Source: JASHVB01 sp049522565 (GTDB taxonomy: Bacteria; Pseudomonadota; Alphaproteobacteria; Acetobacterales; Acetobacteraceae). Taken from it: a stretch of DNA of 45,280 bases. The notes under the pieces are model-generated. The model saw only the letters and a program-made list of their open reading frames with translations, was not told the origin of the DNA and searched no databases. Position 1 is the stretch's first letter; every line of letters starts with the position of its first letter. Made by a program: the position numbers and the translations under genes. The stretch spans positions 1-45,280 of the forward strand of contig JBEKNT010000007.1 in NCBI GenBank assembly GCA_049522565.1, written 5' to 3'. Positions 34,058-41,918 of this stretch are shown piece by piece.

Positions 34058-35731
34058 TCAGGACAGGCCCTCCAGCAGGCCCAGGATCGCGGCGGCACGG
34101 GCGTGGCGATCGTCGGCGACCTCGCACACCGGCAGGCGGCCGGCCGCCCAGGCGGCATGCAAGGCGGACCAGGGGTGGCCCGGCTGCAACAGCAGTGCCG
34201 CGCCGGCGCGCAGTGCCAGCGCGTCCAGCGGGGCGGCGAGAGCAGCGGCCAAGGTGGCGCGGCCCTGCGTTCCGCCGCGCATCCAGTCGGTCAGGATGGC
34301 GTGCATGCGAGGCACGTCCGGATCGGTGCCGTTCGGGATGGCATGCGCGGGGTCCGACACGAACCAGGGGCGCCACAGACCGGTGTCGCACAGCTGGTGC
34401 CAGGCGGCGAGCAAATGGCCGCCTTCCCGGCGCGGCGAGACGTCCGTCATGTGGTGAACCAGCGACGCCCGCGCCGTATCGGCTACCGGGTCGACCAGCA
34501 CGAGACCGGCCGCCATGCTGCGCCGCAAGATACAAGCGAGCGCCGCGCTCTCGCGTAATCCGACCACGTCGCAAGCGCCCACCCCGCGCTGATCGAGTGC
34601 CACGCGGATGGCTTCGGCAATCCCGGCGGCATCGGGATCGCCGCGCAGCGAGGACGCGCCGAAGCCTGGCAGGTCAACGACAATGACGGGTCGTGCCGCG
34701 GCCAGCGCCCGCGCCAGGCCGGCCTCGCCGCGTGCCGATCCCGGGATACCCGGCAGCAGGACCAGCGGCCGGCCTGCCGCGGCCGGACCGGCGTAGCGCG
34801 TAATGCCGACGCAGCCACCGGGGACGCGAACAATGTCCAATCCGGCGGCCTGCGATCCGATCCGAGCCGGCACGGCCTCACCCAGGACAGATTCGGCTTC
34901 GACAGGTTCGGCCCGGGGCGCCAATGCCTCGTGCACGGCCTGTGCCCAGAGTCCGTCATCCGTGCCCAGACGCCGCACACTGACGCAATCCGGCAGATCG
35001 GGCAGTGCATCCAGATGCGAGAACAGCGCATCGTCGGACCGGCACATGATGGTGGTCGGCACCGTCAGCCTTTGCACCGCCGCAGCGCCGTCGAACCGAA
35101 ACGCCGCCGCGTACCCGGCGCGGTAATGGTCCCCGGCCGCCAGGAAATCGACGATCACGCCCTGCATGACATCGAGCGACGGACGCGGGCGCTGCATCCG
35201 CGCGGCGTCGCCATTGAGATACCAGGGAAATACCGTGAACTGGTCCCGCACGCGGCTCCACAGGAAGGCGAGGTGCGTGCCGTCCCAAGCCGGTTGGATC
35301 GGCGCCAGGTAGTTCGCCAGATATTCCGCCTGCGCCGCCGGGGTGAAAATCGCATAGCCGTCGAGCGTGAGTGCCGGCACCCTGCCCGGATGCCGCAGGG
35401 CGGCCACAACGGCAATGGCGGCGCCGGTATGCGAGCCATAGATGGGGGCATGGGCGATGCCGAGCGCATCGAACGCCTCGATCAGCGCATCGGCGAAATC
35501 CGCGGCATCCGGCCGTGCCAGGGGCAGCGGGTCGGACCAGCCGAAGCCCGGCGAGTCGAAGGCAAACACCGTGGCGCGGTCGGCCAGACGCAGCCCCAGC
35601 GGCAGGACGGCGAGCGAGGACCGCGGCGAGGCGTGCAGCAGCACCACCGGCGGACCTTCGCCAAAGCGCCGATAGCCCACGCTGCGGCCGGTCGGCAAAG
35701 TGACCACGCGAGGATCGAGGTCGACGCTCAT
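34058..35731 (-). CDS. Tandem alpha/beta-hydrolase-fold protein with altered nucleophile elbows
   Basis: 557 residues with two alpha/beta-hydrolase-like halves. Half 1 (about 12-275): LLHASPRSS oxyanion segment, AFDSPGFGWSDP, and the nucleophile elbow G-S-H-T-G (99-103), which puts H101 where Ser normally sits. Half 2 (about 300-555): LLPGIPGSA, VVDLPGFGASS and elbow G-L-R-E-S (391-395), with R393 at the nucleophile position. Neither half has a standard GxSxG, so classic ester hydrolysis is doubtful; half 1 could use another mechanism and half 2 may be structural. The start at 35731 is preferred because the family similarity begins there, but 35800 in the same frame is possible. It lies 118 bp before the RutA-like gene and 150 bp after the LacI gene, all co-directional. 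Confidence 0.8.
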   Translation of the reverse strand: MSVDLDPRVVTLPTGRSVGYRRFGEGPPVVLLHASPRSSLAVLPLGLRLADRATVFAFDSPGFGWSDPLPLARPDAADFADALIEAFDALGIAHAPIYGSHTGAAIAVVAALRHPGRVPALTLDGYAIFTPAAQAEYLANYLAPIQPAWDGTHLAFLWSRVRDQFTVFPWYLNGDAARMQRPRPSLDVMQGVIVDFLAAGDHYRAGYAAAFRFDGAAAVQRLTVPTTIMCRSDDALFSHLDALPDLPDCVSVRRLGTDDGLWAQAVHEALAPRAEPVEAESVLGEAVPARIGSQAAGLDIVRVPGGCVGITRYAGPAAAGRPLVLLPGIPGSARGEAGLARALAAARPVIVVDLPGFGASSLRGDPDAAGIAEAIRVALDQRGVGACDVVGLRESAALACILRRSMAAGLVLVDPVADTARASLVHHMTDVSPRREGGHLLAAWHQLCDTGLWRPWFVSDPAHAIPNGTDPDVPRMHAILTDWMRGGTQGRATLAAALAAPLDALALRAGAALLLQPGHPWSALHAAWAAGRLPVCEVADDRHARAAAILGLLEGLS

Positions 35732-35747
35732 CCGATCGTCCGATCGG
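35732..35747. promoter_or_regulatory. Inverted repeat abutting the tandem-hydrolase start
   Basis: CCGATCG-TC-CGATCGG is a perfect 7-2-7 inverted repeat immediately before the preferred ATG at 35731. In mRNA it would form a hairpin over the ribosome site; in DNA it could be an operator. If translation instead begins at 35800 it is simply coding sequence. The 35801-35881 gap to the LacI gene shows nothing else. Confidence 0.3.
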
Positions 35748-35881
35748 CCGGGTCGCACGGATCGCCCCGACGCGTCATCGGCCGGGTCGAACGCGGCCAT
35801 CCCGGCCCCGCCCTGGAAGCGGCAAATAGCCTGCGCGGGCCGGCCCTGACGGAGTGGGGCGGAGCATGGACAGGCTGCCGC

Positions 35882-36910
35882 TCATGCGGCCCCGCGTGCC
35901 GATTGACGCACGATCAGTTCGCCGCGCAGCAGCACCACCTCGTCGGGCAGAGTGGCATTGCCAATGCGGGCGGTCAGCAGATCGAAGCCTCGCCCCACCA
36001 TGCTCTTCAGCGGCTGCGCCACAGTGGTCACGCGGTAGCCTGGTCGCGCCGCCTGCGCGATGCCGTCGAAACCCACCACCGAAATATCATCCGGCACGCG
36101 GATGCCGGCGATGCGAAAGGCGTCGATCACGCCCATGGCCATGATGTCGGCCACCGCGAAAACCGCATCCGGCCGGCGGTCGTCCGGCATTTCCACGAAC
36201 ATGCGGCCGGCCGCGAACCCACCGTCATAGGTTGATCCGCCGTTGACCCGCAGCGGCGGGTCAATGTCTTGCTCGGCCAGTCGCTCCGCGAAGCCGCGCT
36301 CGCGCTCGATACTGGTCGAACTGTCGGGATTGCCGCGAATGATCGCGAAGCGACGATGCCCGCCACGGAGCATGAAATCCGCCATGTCCTGGCCGCCCTG
36401 GAAATTATCGCAGGCGATGGCGCTGGCGTGCAGCCGGGGCACACGGTTGACCATGACCACCGGGACGTTGTGGGCTGCACAGATACGCGCGGCATGCGAT
36501 GAGAGTTCGGCGGAGGTGATCAGGCAGCCATCCACCTGATACTGCAGCAGCGCCTGAGCCGTGCTGTCCTCCATCGCACCGGCGCCGACATGCAGCAGCA
36601 ACAGCCGCAGCCCGCGATCCGCCGCCTGCAACACCGCCTCCTGCATCAATTCGGCATAGAACGGGTTTTCGATCGGACCGAGCACCAGGCCGATCAGCCC
36701 GCTGCGCCCGCTGGACAAGGTGCGCGCCAGGGCGTTCGGCGTGTAGCCGCGCTCGGTCGCCAGCGCCGCGATGCGCCGCCGTGTGGCCCTGGAGATCCTG
36801 GGGTCACCCTTGAGGGCGCGCGAAACCGTCGAGGCGGCAACCCCGGCAAGCCGGGCCAGAGTGACCACGGTTTCGCGTTCATCGCCCAGTTCCTTCGTCG
36901 GTCCCGCCAT
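35882..36910 (-). CDS. LacI-family transcriptional regulator
   Basis: 342 residues: a LacI helix-turn-helix at about 17-40 (LARLAGVAASTVSRAL), a hinge (YTPNALARTLSSGRSGLIG), then the two-lobe periplasmic-binding-like effector domain (IGLVLGPIENPFYAEL, DAVFAVADIMAMGVIDAFR, VPDDISVVGFDGIAQAARP). All elements of a functional repressor are present. Effectors in this group are usually sugars or sugar acids, but other small acids occur. It is divergent from the hydratase pair at 37073, and a palindrome suited to LacI binding lies between them. It could also control the hydrolase and RutA-like genes downstream, which run in the same direction. Confidence 0.92.
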   Translation of the reverse strand: MAGPTKELGDERETVVTLARLAGVAASTVSRALKGDPRISRATRRRIAALATERGYTPNALARTLSSGRSGLIGLVLGPIENPFYAELMQEAVLQAADRGLRLLLLHVGAGAMEDSTAQALLQYQVDGCLITSAELSSHAARICAAHNVPVVMVNRVPRLHASAIACDNFQGGQDMADFMLRGGHRRFAIIRGNPDSSTSIERERGFAERLAEQDIDPPLRVNGGSTYDGGFAAGRMFVEMPDDRRPDAVFAVADIMAMGVIDAFRIAGIRVPDDISVVGFDGIAQAARPGYRVTTVAQPLKSMVGRGFDLLTARIGNATLPDEVVLLRGELIVRQSARGAA

Positions 36911-36951
36911 GCCCTGCTCTGACGATACCTGCGCATCATAGCGCGCAAAGC

Positions 36952-36961
36952 TGTGCGCACA
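36952..36961. promoter_or_regulatory. Likely LacI-type operator TGTGCGCACA
   Basis: A perfect ten-base palindrome with a central CG, the hallmark of LacI-family operators, 41 bp before the lacI-like gene and 111 bp before the LeuC-like gene. A second candidate, TCGTG-TG-CACGA (37049-37060), lies 12 bp before the LeuC-like start. Two sites flanking the divergent promoters would allow joint repression of regulator and enzymes. Binding is inferred from position and symmetry. Confidence 0.5.
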
Positions 36962-37072
36962 ACCGTCTTAGTGACTCCGGGAGCGCAAGATTTTCGCCAA
37001 CGACAACCCCGTTGCATCGGAATAACCCGCCGACTATGGTCGATGCTATCGTGTGCACGAACTGGGGCCTTC

Positions 37073-38359
37073 ATGGCGGCGCTGACGATAACCGAGAAGA
37101 TCATCGCATCGCACGCGGCCGAAGGATCGGCGCGGGCCGGGCAGATTGTGACGGTGGCTCCGGACGTCCTCATGTTGAACGACGTGTCCGGTCCGCTGGC
37201 CTTCGCGCAGTTCACCGCCATGGGGGCCGTAACCCCGGCCGCACCCGGACGCGTGGTGCTGGTCGCCGACCATTTCGCTCCTGCCAAGGATATCGACAGC
37301 GCCCAGGCCATCGGCTCCCTGCGCAGCTTTGCCCGCACCCATGGCATCGGACATTTCTACGAACCCGGGCGCGGCGGTATAGAGCATAGTTTGCTCGACG
37401 AACTCGGCCTGGTCGGGCACGGCAGCATCGTGTTCGGCGCCGACAGCCATACGTGTACCGCCGGAGCGTTCAACGCGCTGGGCATCGGCTTCGGTTCGAC
37501 CGATCTCGCCGCCGCGCTGGCCACCGGCCAATTATGGCTGCGCGTGCCGGACAGCATCCGCGTGACGCTGACCGGCGCGCCCGGGCGCTACGTCACCGGC
37601 AAGGATGTGATCCTGACGCTGATCCAGCGCATCGGCGTTGACGGTGCCGCGGACGCCGCACTGGAATTTGGCGGACCGGGGGTTGCGGCGCTGTCGATGG
37701 ACGAGCGCATGGCCGTCGCCAACATGGCCGTCGAGGCGGGCGCCGACACCTGCGTGTTCGAGGGCGATGCCCGGTCCGACGCGCATATGCACCTCCGCGG
37801 CCGGGTGCCGCGCGAAGCGGTGACGCCCGATCCCGCCGCGGCCTATCGCCAGCACGTGGCACTCGATCTTGGCGCCTTGTCGCCTGTGGTGGCCTGTCCG
37901 CCCTCGCCGGGTGGCGGCGTGCCGGTGCAGGCCCTCAAAGGGCACCGGGTCGACCAGGTCTATGTCGGCAACTGCGCCAACGGCACGCTGACGGATTTGC
38001 GCCAGGTCGCCGAGATGCTGCGGGGCCGCCGCGTTGCGCCGCACGTGCGCATGATCGTGGTGCCCGCCACGCAGCGCATCTGGCGCGACGCCATGGCGGA
38101 GGGCCTGCTGGAGGTCATCGCGGCGGCCGGTGGCGCGGTTTCGGTGCCCACCTGCGGTGCCTGCTTTGGCGGGCACATGGGCATCCTGGCCGCCGGCGAG
38201 ACGGCGATCGCCACCACCAATCGAAATTTCCGTGGCCGCATGGGCGACCCGGAGTCGTTCGTGTACCTGGCCAATGCCTGGGTGGCCGCCGCCGCCGCCG
38301 TGGCCGGCGAAATCGTGCCGCCCGACGACGTCGCTGCCGGGCTGTGGGATCGATCATGA
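37073..38359 (+). CDS. Aconitase-superfamily hydratase, large subunit (LeuC/DmdA-like)
   Basis: 428 residues of the 3-isopropylmalate dehydratase/homoaconitase/2,3-dimethylmalate dehydratase large-subunit family. The three [4Fe-4S] ligands are visible as C301 (VGNCANGTLTDL) and C361 and C364 (TCGACFGGH); GADSHTCTAGA (122-132) is the substrate-site signature. It adds water to or removes it from 2-hydroxy-di- or tricarboxylates. The ATG at 37073 gives the family N-terminus (LTITEKIIASHA), which is shared with archaeal-type HacA/DmdA rather than E. coli LeuC. It overlaps the small-subunit gene by ATGA and is divergent from the LacI gene. No leuA or leuB is nearby, so leucine synthesis is unlikely. 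Dimethylmaleate, maleate, citraconate or homoaconitate hydration are the candidates. Confidence 0.88.
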   Translation: MAALTITEKIIASHAAEGSARAGQIVTVAPDVLMLNDVSGPLAFAQFTAMGAVTPAAPGRVVLVADHFAPAKDIDSAQAIGSLRSFARTHGIGHFYEPGRGGIEHSLLDELGLVGHGSIVFGADSHTCTAGAFNALGIGFGSTDLAAALATGQLWLRVPDSIRVTLTGAPGRYVTGKDVILTLIQRIGVDGAADAALEFGGPGVAALSMDERMAVANMAVEAGADTCVFEGDARSDAHMHLRGRVPREAVTPDPAAAYRQHVALDLGALSPVVACPPSPGGGVPVQALKGHRVDQVYVGNCANGTLTDLRQVAEMLRGRRVAPHVRMIVVPATQRIWRDAMAEGLLEVIAAAGGAVSVPTCGACFGGHMGILAAGETAIATTNRNFRGRMGDPESFVYLANAWVAAAAAVAGEIVPPDDVAAGLWDRS

Positions 38360-38877
38360 GCAATACCATCGCAACGGTGACGGGACGGGTCCATCGCCTC
38401 GGCGACAATGTGGACACCGACGCCATCCTGCCCGGGCGCTACCTGGCACTGACTGATTCCGCCGCGCTCGGCGCACATTGCCTGGAGGCACTGGATCCGG
38501 AGTTCCGCAGCCGCGCCGCGCTGAACGACATCGTCGTCGCCGGACGCAACTTCGGCAGCGGGTCGTCGCGCGAGCATGCCGTCGTGGCGCTGAAGGCCGT
38601 CGGCATCCGTGCCATCGTGGCGGTCAGCGTGGCCCGCATCTTCTTCCGCAACGCGATCAATCTCGGCCTGCCGGTGATTGTTTGCCCGGAGGCCGCGCAG
38701 GCCATGGTGGCCGGCGAGGTCGCCACTGTCAGCGTGACGGAGAACACGATTCGCCAGGGCGCGTTCTGTTGGCCGGTCGCGCCGCTCGGTGACGAGGTCG
38801 CCGCCATCCTCGCCAGCGGCGGGCTGACGCAATTGGTCCGCCAACGGCTTGGCGTAGCGCAAACTGCCGCCCAGTAG
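38356..38877 (+). CDS. Aconitase-superfamily hydratase, small subunit (LeuD/DmdB-like)
   Basis: 173-residue swivelling domain that completes the hydratase with the 37073-38359 product. Motifs: VDTDAILPGRYL near residue 20 and GRNFGSGSSREHAVVALK near 65, the loop that closes over the substrate, with Ser in place of the Cys found in LeuD's GCGSSRE form. The ATG lies within the last codons of the large-subunit gene (ATGA). A weak stem GACCC-TTTGT-GGGTC at 38923-38937 follows the stop and may end the operon; it lacks a T tract. Confidence 0.9.
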   Translation: MSNTIATVTGRVHRLGDNVDTDAILPGRYLALTDSAALGAHCLEALDPEFRSRAALNDIVVAGRNFGSGSSREHAVVALKAVGIRAIVAVSVARIFFRNAINLGLPVIVCPEAAQAMVAGEVATVSVTENTIRQGAFCWPVAPLGDEVAAILASGGLTQLVRQRLGVAQTAAQ

Positions 38878-39024
38878 ACGCACGCCGATCCCGATCATGC
38901 GCGGGTGGCCCGATGTCGCAGCGACCCTTTGTGGGTCTACTCTATGACCGGGGAATCGCACCGCCCCGCACGACTTGTACCGAGTGCCTGAGACTTTGAC
39001 TCTTCGTTGGCACACCCCGCTACC

Positions 39025-39120
39025 CCGTGTCATGGCCGGCGAAGGTCGGCCACTCACGACTTTGTTTTGCGGGATAACAGAAAAGACGTGGGTGGCCGGC
39101 CTTCGCCGGCCATGACACGG
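39025..39120. repeat. Composite palindromic repeat, copy 2, with perfect 21-bp terminal inverted repeats
   Basis: A 96-bp element whose first 21 bases (39025-39045) are the exact reverse complement of its last 21 (39100-39120). Inside, GGCCACTCACG pairs with CGTGGGTGGCC with one mismatch, around a T- and A-rich centre. It shares the TCATGG…CACGACTTT pattern of 32651-32737. It lies in the 308-bp gap between the hydratase and oxidoreductase genes, with no coding capacity; the flanks 38878-39024 and 39121-39185 hold nothing else recognisable. Whether it is a REP-like structure or a non-autonomous transposon (MITE) cannot be decided here; I see no clear target-site duplication. Confidence 0.85.
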
Positions 39121-39185
39121 TTGGCACTGCCCGAGATCATGGGTCGATCTCACGGGCGGCTGGCATTACTCACCACCCCGGAGCC

Positions 39186-41177
39186 ATGACCATGCGTGAA
39201 GCCGAATTCGCTGCTCTTTTCACGCCCTACACCTTGGCCGGCAAACGGTTGCGGAACCGGATCACGCACGCTTCGATGAGCCTTCTCGCCACGCCGGCAG
39301 GTCGCGTGACGGAGCGATTCATCCAGTACCACGCCAATCGCGCCGCAGGTGGCGCGGCGATGACCGTGACGGAGCCGCTCGGCATGATGCGGCATCAGGC
39401 GGGCATTCCGCGGGTGCAGGTATGGCGGCGCGACGATGCCGACGGCCTGAAGCGCCTCGCCGAGGCGGTGGAAAGCCAGGATTGCCGGCTGCTTGGTCAA
39501 ATTCAGGATGCCGGCCGAGGTCGCCACTTTCCGGGGCGCAATCCGGAAGCGATTGGTGCCTCGGCGTTGCCGGACGATCTCTCCTGGACGGTGCCGCGCG
39601 CGCTGACCGTCGCCGAGATCCGCGACCTCATCGATCAGATCGCCGGGTCGGCGTCGCATCTGAAGGATTGCGGCTTTTCCGGTGTGGAGATCTCCGCCGG
39701 CCACGGGCATCTGTTTCATCAGTTCCTCTCGCCGCAATCCAACCGGCGGGATGACGAGTATGGCGGCGGCTGGGAGCGTCGGGTGCGCATCGTCATCGAC
39801 CTCGTCGCAGCGTTGCGCGCAGCGTGCGGCACGGATTTCATCATCGGACTGAAGCTGCCGGGCGATGACGGGGTGCCGGGCGGGATTGGTCCGAACGAGG
39901 CCGGCCTCATCGGCGATCTGCTGACCCGGCCACGGAACGTCGATTATGTTTGCTTCGCGGGCGGCGCCCATGCGCGCACACTGGAAATGCACACGCCGGA
40001 TCGGCATGGCCCGCCGATGCCGTACATGCCTTTCATCAAGACCCTGCATGACCGGTTAAACGGCGTGCCGCTCATGGCGCTGGGGCGGATCACCGACCCG
40101 GCGGAGGCGGACGGCATTCTCGCCCGCGGGGAGGCGTCGTTGATCGCGCTGGGCCGTCCGCTCGTCGCGGATCCGGCATGGCCCCGCAAGGCGGCCGAGG
40201 GACGCAGTTGGGATATTCGCTATTGCCTGTCCTGCAACACCTGCTGGGGGGCAATCATCATGACGCACGTGCCGATTGCCTGCGTGAACAATCCGCGGGT
40301 CAGCCGGCCGGATGAGGTCGATTTTTCGCCCGTACGTGTCGCCTGCCCGAAACGCATCGTCGTAGTGGGTGCCGGCATCGCCGGAATGGAGGCAGCCTGG
40401 GTCGCCGCCGCGCGTGGACACGACGTCACGGTATTCGGTGCGTCCGGCGTGATCGGCGGCAAGGCCTGGTTGCGGGAACAGTTGCCCGGTGGGGAGACGG
40501 TGTCATCCATCTACGACTACCAGACCGTCGCGGCCCGGCGGGCCGGCGCCACGTTTGTGCTTGGCCGCGCGGCGACGGTCGCGGATATCGTCGCCACTTC
40601 GCCAGATGCGGTGATCCTGGCGACGGGTTCCAGCATGATCCCGCCCGATTGGCTGCCTGCCGCCGTGTGCGCGGAGGGCTGGGTTACGGACCTGCGGACG
40701 GCCATGCTGGAGGTGCTGCGCCATGACGGCCGGCAACCGGGCACCGCCGTGGTGTTCGACGCGGATCATACCGAGGGCACCTATGCCGCCGCGGAAGCGT
40801 TGCGGAGCCGCTTTGCAAGCGTCGTGATCGTCACGCCGCGCGATACCATTGCCGCGGATGTGCAGATGGTGACACGCCAGGGCATCATGCGCCGGATGGC
40901 GGAACAGCGAATCGAGGTCATCACGTTGTCCGAGCCGCGCTGGAGCGACGCCTGCGCTGAAGGGCGGCTCGAGATCTTCAATCTGTACAACGGGGATGTG
41001 CGGATCATCGAGGATCTGGCGTTGCTGACCTATACGACGCCCCGCGTTCCAAATAATGAGCTGGCCGCGCCACTGCGCGCGGCCGGTATCACGGTCATGA
41101 CCGTCGGTGACGCACGTGCTCCGCAGGAGATGCTGTTCGCCACCGCGAGTGGGCATGCGGCAGGCGAGGCGGTCTAA
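39186..41177 (+). CDS. Old-yellow-enzyme-type NADH:flavin oxidoreductase with 4Fe-4S and FAD domains (2,4-dienoyl-CoA reductase/TMADH family)
   Basis: 663 residues in the three-domain layout of FadH, enoate reductases and trimethylamine dehydrogenase. An FMN-binding TIM barrel covers about 8-345, with GVEISAGHGHLFHQFLSP and NRRDDEYGG. The 4Fe-4S ligands are C347, C350, C353 and C366 (CLSCNTC…CVNNP). An FAD/NAD(P)-binding half follows, with VVGAGIAGMEAA at 393-404. All cofactor motifs are intact. Reactions in the family include reduction of activated C=C bonds and oxidative demethylation of amines. The ATG at 39192 has better ribosome-site spacing (GGAG, 8 bases) than that at 39186; the difference is two residues. 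It stands alone, downstream of the hydratase pair. Confidence 0.88.
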   Translation: MTMREAEFAALFTPYTLAGKRLRNRITHASMSLLATPAGRVTERFIQYHANRAAGGAAMTVTEPLGMMRHQAGIPRVQVWRRDDADGLKRLAEAVESQDCRLLGQIQDAGRGRHFPGRNPEAIGASALPDDLSWTVPRALTVAEIRDLIDQIAGSASHLKDCGFSGVEISAGHGHLFHQFLSPQSNRRDDEYGGGWERRVRIVIDLVAALRAACGTDFIIGLKLPGDDGVPGGIGPNEAGLIGDLLTRPRNVDYVCFAGGAHARTLEMHTPDRHGPPMPYMPFIKTLHDRLNGVPLMALGRITDPAEADGILARGEASLIALGRPLVADPAWPRKAAEGRSWDIRYCLSCNTCWGAIIMTHVPIACVNNPRVSRPDEVDFSPVRVACPKRIVVVGAGIAGMEAAWVAAARGHDVTVFGASGVIGGKAWLREQLPGGETVSSIYDYQTVAARRAGATFVLGRAATVADIVATSPDAVILATGSSMIPPDWLPAAVCAEGWVTDLRTAMLEVLRHDGRQPGTAVVFDADHTEGTYAAAEALRSRFASVVIVTPRDTIAADVQMVTRQGIMRRMAEQRIEVITLSEPRWSDACAEGRLEIFNLYNGDVRIIEDLALLTYTTPRVPNNELAAPLRAAGITVMTVGDARAPQEMLFATASGHAAGEAV

Positions 41178-41518
41178 GCGGGCTTTCGCAATAATCGCCT
41201 GGGCCTTTCTAACTTGACCCGTCGCGGGCTGCGGCCAGCACGGACCCGACGAGAACGCGTTGGGATCGCTGTTCCATGACGCCTCAGGCTGATGGCCGGA
41301 TCGTTCTGGGACATCGGAGAGGAGTGCCGCCCTGCATGACGCGCCGCCCGCGCGACTACCCCGGACAGGGACATGGCGGCGTCCTCGTGGTGCCGGCCGA
41401 TGTCCACCTCGATCCTGCATCCGGCGGTTGGCATTCCGCGGCTCACCCACCGGCTAATAGCCAACCGAGGCATCCGATTATGCCAACCGGCTATTGGAAT
41501 CATTGGGAAACCCGGGAA

Positions 41519-41563
41519 CTTCTAAGCTGTGGGTCGTAGGTTCGAGTCCTTCAGGGCGCGCCA
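41519..41563 (+). other. 3' fragment of a tRNA-Arg(UCU) gene, putative attachment site
   Basis: The 45 bases can be read as the 3' part of a tRNA: anticodon loop C-T-TCT-A-A (41519-41525), 3' anticodon strand GCTGT, variable loop GGGTC, T arm GTAGG-TTCGAGT-CCTTC (41536-41552, with one T-T mismatch), 3' acceptor strand AGGGCGC, discriminator G and encoded CCA ending at 41563. The upstream bases do not supply the matching 5' anticodon strand, D arm or acceptor strand, so the tRNA is not functional. Identity that begins at the anticodon loop and ends at CCA is the usual extent of duplication made by tyrosine-integrase elements in tRNA genes. If so, the element would lie to the left and the original chromosome to the right. 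Confidence 0.75.
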
Positions 41564-41918
41564 AGATCAATGGGTCATGGGAGAAACGGTTCGCCGATTG
41601 CAGAATGGTCTGCGTAACTTGGTCACCCGTGAATATCCGGTTCTGCGGCACGACGATCGCGAGACGCGCAAGCCCGCCCACTGAAATCGCGATCCCGTGG
41701 CCGCCCAGGCAGCACTGTGCCTTGTATTGACTGCCATTTCCCGTCCTCCTGGACGTATGCTCCGACCCAACGCCGCTGCTCCTGAACGGCCACGACATCG
41801 CAGGCACTCCGTTCGCCCCGGGAAATCCAGGGCAGCGAGCGAGAGCATCCGGATAGCAAACGGAACCGTCGGCTGTGGTCACACCCGTAATTGGCTATTC
41901 TGCATGTGAGATCGGGCA

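Noticed and set aside
32866..34686. 606-codon plus-strand open frame opposite the RutA-like and tandem-hydrolase genes
   Set aside because: It is an antisense shadow produced by GC-rich third positions: its peptide is full of His, Arg and Asp-Arg repeats, matches no family, and both opposite genes have clear domains.
37073..38877. Calling the hydratase pair leuC and leuD (leucine biosynthesis)
   Set aside because: No leuA or leuB nearby, a LacI-type regulator beside it, a catabolic context, and an N-terminus closer to the HacA/DmdA branch; a specific symbol would mislead.
41519..41563. A functional tRNA-Arg gene
   Set aside because: The 5' acceptor strand, D arm and 5' anticodon strand are absent upstream, and the T arm has a mismatch.
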